Shown: positions 6,269-12,520 of the stretch, piece after piece | Position numbering within the stretch: the first letter of the stretch is position 1 | How the letters are laid out: each line of letters starts with the position of its first letter | Assembly (NCBI GenBank): GCA_905215145.1 | Contig: CAJMOW010000026.1 | Coordinates: forward strand, 1-12,520 | Direction of reading: 5' to 3' | DNA: 12,520 nucleotides | Origin: an uncultured bacterium | GTDB taxonomy: Bacteria > Bacillota_I > Bacilli_A > RF39 > UBA660 | Notes under the pieces: generated by a model | Seen by the model: the letters and a program-made list of their open reading frames with translations, nothing else | Database searches by the model: none | What the model was told of the DNA's origin: nothing | Position numbers and translations under genes: made by a program

Positions 6269-7390
6269 ATGAAATTAAAAATAAAACAATCAATATTAAT
6301 GGAACATTTAAATTACGCTATAAAAGGAATTTCAAATAAAAATCTAATTCCTATATTAAATTGCATTAAATTTGATTTAACAGAAGATGGATTATATTTA
6401 ATGAGTTCTGATAATGACATAGCAATTAAAACTTTTATTTCAAAAAATCAAATAGAAAGTATTGATGTTTGTGGAGAGTTAGTTGTTTCTGGTAGATATA
6501 TATATGATATAATAAAAAAACTTCCTAATGAAATAATAAATCTAGAAGAAGTAATGGATTTTAAGTTATACATTACTACATCAAATTCTTCTTTTACACT
6601 TAATTGTAATAATGTAAATGATTTTCCACAGATAAAATTAGAAGAACATAAAAATCCAGTTGTTTTAACAACTAAAACGTTAAAAAATATAATTAATCAG
6701 ACTGTTTTTGCAACTTCTAATCAAGAATCAAGACCTATTTTAACTGGTGTAAATATTAAAATAAATAGAAATATAATGGAATGTACTGCAACGGATTCAT
6801 ATCGTTTATCTAAAAAAATAATAGAGTTAGATAATGAAGTATCTGAACCAGTTGATATAATAATTCCTACTAGAAATTTAAATGAATTAGTTAAATTATT
6901 TATGGATGATAATAATAAAGTTGAATTACATATATTTAACAATAAAGTTATATTTAAGTTTTCTACAATAATTATGATGTCAAGATTGATTAATGGATCA
7001 TTTATTGATACAACTGCACTTATTCCAAAAGATTTTTCAATTATAATGAAAGTAAATTTACAAGATTTATATAATGCTATTGATAGAGCTAGTTTACTTA
7101 CAAATGAAAATGATAAAAATACAGTTAAATTAGAAAGTTTTAATGATAATATTGTATTATCTAGTAATATACCTGAAATAGGAAATGTAACCGAAAAAAT
7201 TAATTTATTAAACACAATAGAAAATAATATTACGATTGCTTTTAGTTCAAAGTATATGATGGATGCATTAAAAGCATTTGATTGTGAAGAAATTGAATTA
7301 ATGTTCAATGGAGAAATAAGACCAATAATTTTAAAAAATCCAGATAGTAATGATCTAATAGAATTAATAGTACCAATAAGAATTGGCTAA
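6269..7390 (+). CDS. dnaN: DNA polymerase III beta subunit (sliding clamp)
   Basis: A 373-residue clamp protein of usual length with three repeated clamp-fold domains (about 1-120, 125-245, 250-373). It forms a dimeric ring that tethers the polymerase to DNA. The start MKLKIKQSILMEHLN, the NDFPQI segment and the carboxyl end LIVPIRIG are family-typical. An in-frame ATG lies 15 nt upstream at 6254. The start at 6269 is preferred because GGAGG (6256-6260) sits 8 nt before it, nothing similar precedes 6254, and the shorter N-terminus matches other clamps. It lies after dnaA as in most bacteria and may be co-transcribed with it. A weak hairpin with nine T follows the stop. Confidence 0.97.
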   Translation: MKLKIKQSILMEHLNYAIKGISNKNLIPILNCIKFDLTEDGLYLMSSDNDIAIKTFISKNQIESIDVCGELVVSGRYIYDIIKKLPNEIINLEEVMDFKLYITTSNSSFTLNCNNVNDFPQIKLEEHKNPVVLTTKTLKNIINQTVFATSNQESRPILTGVNIKINRNIMECTATDSYRLSKKIIELDNEVSEPVDIIIPTRNLNELVKLFMDDNNKVELHIFNNKVIFKFSTIIMMSRLINGSFIDTTALIPKDFSIIMKVNLQDLYNAIDRASLLTNENDKNTVKLESFNDNIVLSSNIPEIGNVTEKINLLNTIENNITIAFSSKYMMDALKAFDCEEIELMFNGEIRPIILKNPDSNDLIELIVPIRIG

Positions 7391-7406
7391 TTAATTCTTT
7401 TTTTTT
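7378..7406 (+). terminator. Possible weak terminator at the dnaN end
   Basis: AAGAATT (7378-7384) can pair with AATTCTT (7393-7399) around an 8 nt loop containing the dnaN stop codon, followed by T up to 7406 (nine T from 7398). There is a single G-C pair, so strength is uncertain. If real, it separates dnaN from comK. Confidence 0.4.
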
Positions 7407-7409
7407 CAA

Positions 7410-7465
7410 AAAATTTAATTTTTTCTACAAAATTCAACAAATTTCGCAAAAAAATAGTGTATAAA
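7410..7465 (+). promoter_or_regulatory. Candidate comK control region: one perfect AT-box and a possible -10
   Basis: AAAA-N5-TTTT at 7410-7422 exactly matches half of the ComK binding site (K-box) known from Bacillus. A partner box at the usual 8 bp spacing (7431-7443) matches only 4 of 8 positions. TATAAA at 7460-7465 is a possible -10 with no good -35, as often found at activator-dependent promoters. The match could be chance in such AT-rich DNA. Confidence 0.25.
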
Positions 7466-7515
7466 AAAGGAAATCTAGTTTTTTTTTGGAAAATTAGATA
7501 TAGGGGAGGTGAAGT

Positions 7516-7971
7516 ATGTTGGATAATTATGAAATAAATAAGTCAACACTTGCTATAATACCAGTTGAATCTAATATAAGTAAGATATATGAACATGATT
7601 CAAATTTTATAATTAATAAGAGTGTGGCTGATATAATTAATCATAGTTGTAAATATTTTGGTAGTTCTTATGTAGGAAGATATGAAGGTGCAAAAAATAT
7701 ATTAGGAGTTAGTTATAAACTTCCAATTATAATAGAAGAAACACAAGAATTAATATTTTTTCCTACGAATTCTCCAAGATTAGATAATTGTTCTTGGATA
7801 TCATTAAAAAATATTAATAATTATATAAAAAATGATAATAAGGTATTAGTAAATTTTAAAAATGGAATTAATTTAGAGTTTGATTTATCAATATTTTCAT
7901 TTGAAAATCAAATATTTAGAGCATTAAGATTGGAAAATATTTTAAAAACAAGAAAATTAATTCAAAATTAA
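7516..7971 (+). CDS. comK: ComK family competence transcription factor, short form
   Basis: A 151-residue ComK homologue. In Bacillus, ComK is the master activator of the DNA-uptake genes and of its own gene, binding paired AT-boxes. Set against B. subtilis ComK from memory, matching blocks run along the whole chain in the same order: YEINKSTLAIIP at the start, then SCKYFGSSYVGR (44-55), K-PI (68-71), FFPTNS (81-86), CSWIS (92-96), NFKNG (113-117) and SFENQIFRA (128-136). The B. subtilis protein is 192 residues; this one stops about 15 residues after the FENQ block and lacks the FMLYP-containing tail used for MecA/ClpCP control. The start is supported by GGAGGTGA (7505-7512). It sits between dnaN and recF, where Bacillus has yaaA, and is flanked by candidate terminators on both sides. 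Whether it activates transcription is inference. Confidence 0.92.
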   Translation: MLDNYEINKSTLAIIPVESNISKIYEHDSNFIINKSVADIINHSCKYFGSSYVGRYEGAKNILGVSYKLPIIIEETQELIFFPTNSPRLDNCSWISLKNINNYIKNDNKVLVNFKNGINLEFDLSIFSFENQIFRALRLENILKTRKLIQN

Positions 7972-8000
7972 GGGTAAAAATATTATTTTTTACTCTTTTT
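7970..8000 (+). terminator. Rho-independent terminator after comK
   Basis: Right at the comK stop, GGGTAAAAA (7972-7980) pairs with TTTTTACTC (7987-7995) with one G-T wobble, a 6 nt loop, and two more flanking A-T pairs, followed by five T (7996-8000). The recF promoter follows at once, so comK and recF are separate transcripts. Confidence 0.75.
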
Positions 8001-8011
8001 ATGTGTTTTTA

Positions 8012-8020
8012 TGTTATAAT
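8012..8020 (+). promoter_or_regulatory. Extended -10 promoter of recF (recF-gyrB-gyrA)
   Basis: TG-T-TATAAT at 8012-8020 is a perfect extended -10 element; no good -35 is seen 16-18 bp upstream, which extended -10 promoters tolerate. The predicted start near 8027 gives a leader of about 70 nt before recF. The tight recF-gyrB-gyrA spacing suggests it serves all three genes. Confidence 0.65.
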
Positions 8021-8057
8021 ATTAAGTGTGTATAGGAGTATTTATTTTATATAAAAT

Positions 8058-8077
8058 TTAAAAATGAGCATTTTTAA
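8058..8077 (+). repeat. 9 bp inverted repeat in the recF leader
   Basis: TTAAAAATG (8058-8066) and CATTTTTAA (8069-8077) are perfect inverted repeats with 2 nt between them, ending 8 nt before the recF ribosome site AGAGG (8085-8089). It could be an operator or an mRNA hairpin limiting recF translation. It is AT-rich and may be incidental. Confidence 0.4.
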
Positions 8078-8095
8078 CATGAAAAGAGGCATAGT

Positions 8096-11120
<3,025 letters not shown>

Positions 11121-11131
11121 GAGGTTAATGT

Positions 11132-12520
11132 ATGGATCATAGTAGAGATAGAAAACAAGAAAATAATATAGTAAATGAAGTAGAATCCTCATTTCTTGAA
11201 TATTCAATGAGTGTAATTGTTTCACGTGCGTTACCTGATCTTAGAGATGGACTAAAACCTGTTCATCGTAGAATTTTATGGTCAATGTATGAATCAAATT
11301 ATACTCCAGATAAACCTCATAAAAAAAGTGCGAGAATTGTTGGGGATGTTATGGGTAAATATCATCCACATGGTGATTCAAGTATATATGAAGCTATGGT
11401 TAGAATGGCTCAAGATTTTAGTTATAGATATCCTTTAGTAGATGGACATGGAAATTTTGGTAATATTGAAGGTTATGGAGCAGCAGCAATGCGTTACACA
11501 GAATCTCGTTTATCAAAAATATCATTGGAATTACTACGCGATATTTATAAAAATACAGTTGATTTTACTTCAAATTTTGATGAATCTGAAAAAGAACCTT
11601 CTGTATTGCCTTCTAAATTTCCAAATATATTGGTAAATGGTACAATGGGAATTGCAGTTGGTATGGCTACTAATATTCCACCACATAATTTAGGTGAGGT
11701 TATAGATGGATGTATTGCTTATATAGATAATCCAGAAATTGATACATTAGGATTAATGCAATATATCAAAGGACCAGATTTTCCAACAGGTGGCGTTATA
11801 TTAGGTAATTCTGGAATTAAAAAAGCTTATGAAACAGGAAGAGGAACAATTACTATTCGTAGTAGAGCTAGAATAGAAGAAAATAACGGAAAAAATTATA
11901 TAATAATAGATGAAGTTCCTTATGGAATAAATACTTTAGAGTTAAAAAATAAAGTTGCTGAATTAGTTCATACTAAAGTTATAGATGGAATATCAGATTA
12001 TCATACTGATTTAAAAGATGGTGTAAAAATTACAATTACTTTAAAAAAGGATGCAAATCCTCAAGTTGTTTTAAATAATTTATATAAACACACTTCTTTT
12101 CAAACTAATTATGGAATAATCTTTTTAATGCTTGATAATGGTGTTCCGAAAACTTTACCATTAAAAGATATAATTTCTAAATATATTGATTATCAAAAAG
12201 AAGTTGTAATTCGAAGAACTCGTTTTGAATTAGAAAAAGCTGAAAAAAGAGTTCATATTTTGGAAGGATATAAAATCGCACTTGATAATATTGATGAAGT
12301 AATAAAAATTATTAAAGAATCAAAATCAGATGTGATAGCAAAAGAAAAACTTATCTTACGCTTTAATTTTACTCAGATTCAAGCAGAAAGTATTTTGGAA
12401 TTAAAATTACGTAGATTAACTGGCTTAGAAAAAGATAAAATTGAACAAGAATTAAATGAATTATTAAAATTAATAGAAGAATTAAAGTTAATTCTTGGTA
12501 GTGAACAAAAAGTACTAGAT
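11132..12520 (+). CDS. gyrA: DNA gyrase subunit A, N-terminal part (cut by right edge)
   Basis: The first 463 codons of GyrA, the DNA-cutting subunit; full-length proteins are about 800-870 residues. The ATG at 11132 is chosen because AGGAGGT (11119-11125, overlapping the gyrB stop) lies 6 nt before it, and an ATG at 11128 runs at once into a stop. The N-terminal winged-helix domain contains [16 protein letters not shown] and the quinolone-resistance region [20 protein letters not shown]. Numbering coincides with E. coli here: S83 is retained and E87 stands at the acidic position, a sensitive-type pattern. The catalytic Tyr is Y122 in MRYTE. The tower and coiled-coil region follows, up to the leading part of the C-gate. 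The C-terminal beta-pinwheel is outside the window. It is in one unit with gyrB (11 bp gap). Confidence 0.98.
   Translation, partial: MDHSRDRKQENNIVNEVESSFLEYSMSVIVSRALPDLRDGLKPVHRRILWSMYESNYTPDKPHKKSARIVGDVMGKYHPHGDSSIYEAMVRMAQDFSYRYPLVDGHGNFGNIEGYGAAAMRYTESRLSKISLELLRDIYKNTVDFTSNFDESEKEPSVLPSKFPNILVNGTMGIAVGMATNIPPHNLGEVIDGCIAYIDNPEIDTLGLMQYIKGPDFPTGGVILGNSGIKKAYETGRGTITIRSRARIEENNGKNYIIIDEVPYGINTLELKNKVAELVHTKVIDGISDYHTDLKDGVKITITLKKDANPQVVLNNLYKHTSFQTNYGIIFLMLDNGVPKTLPLKDIISKYIDYQKEVVIRRTRFELEKAEKRVHILEGYKIALDNIDEVIKIIKESKSDVIAKEKLILRFNFTQIQAESILELKLRRLTGLEKDKIEQELNELLKLIEELKLILGSEQKVLD

Noticed and set aside
6622..6630. An exact TTTTCCACA DnaA box inside dnaN
   Set aside because: It falls on codons for the conserved clamp segment NDFPQI, so the match follows from the protein sequence; it is a lone box outside the clusters.
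6721..7308. Long minus-strand open frame (195 codons) opposite dnaN
   Set aside because: It lies wholly inside a conserved gene, has no ribosome site or recognisable domain and is low-complexity (Ile, Ser, Leu), as expected for a shadow in AT-rich DNA.

Overview
The window is the chromosomal replication-origin neighbourhood of a very low-GC Gram-positive bacterium. The lineage is most likely a Bacilli or Mollicutes-related Firmicute. This rests on the gene order (mnmG, mnmE, jag, yidC, rnpA, rpmH, origin, dnaA, dnaN, recF, gyrB, gyrA), the extreme A+T content, the lipoprotein-type YidC and the presence of ComK. Trp is written TGG and TGA ends a gene, so the standard bacterial code (table 11) applies. 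No species is assigned.

Left arm (1-4383, all minus strand, transcribed away from the origin). From the origin outward: rpmH (bL34), rnpA, yidC and jag/khpB form one unit. It starts at a consensus promoter (TTGACA-17-TATAAT, 4425-4453), contains an internal hairpin between rpmH and rnpA, and ends at a strong terminator (2308-2334). A second unit has its own promoter (2272-2300) and carries an uncharacterised HD-domain protein overlapping mnmE; a hairpin over the mnmE stop closes it. A third promoter (325-353) drives mnmG, which runs off the left edge. Together these genes cover ribosome and tRNA maturation (bL34, RNase P protein, the MnmE-MnmG wobble-uridine modification enzyme), membrane protein insertion (YidC) and RNA binding (Jag/KhpB).

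Origin (4384-4772 and 6123-6268). The DnaA boxes fall in two clusters that flank dnaA, as in the bipartite Bacillus-type oriC. The favoured box is TTTTCCACA rather than TTATCCACA. The right cluster is followed by an AT-only stretch that includes a 3-nt-periodic AAC/AAT tract, a candidate unwinding element.

Right arm (4773-12520, all plus strand). dnaA and dnaN are followed by a 151-residue ComK homologue where Bacillus has the S4-domain gene yaaA. Then come recF, gyrB (8 nt overlap with recF) and gyrA (cut by the right edge). comK sits between its own candidate terminators, so it looks like a separately transcribed unit inside the replication cluster.

Most notable: a comK gene placed at the origin; that ComK lacking the C-terminal tail used for MecA/ClpCP control in Bacillus; a Val for Gly at the first position of the DnaA P-loop; and a bL34 shortened by four residues.
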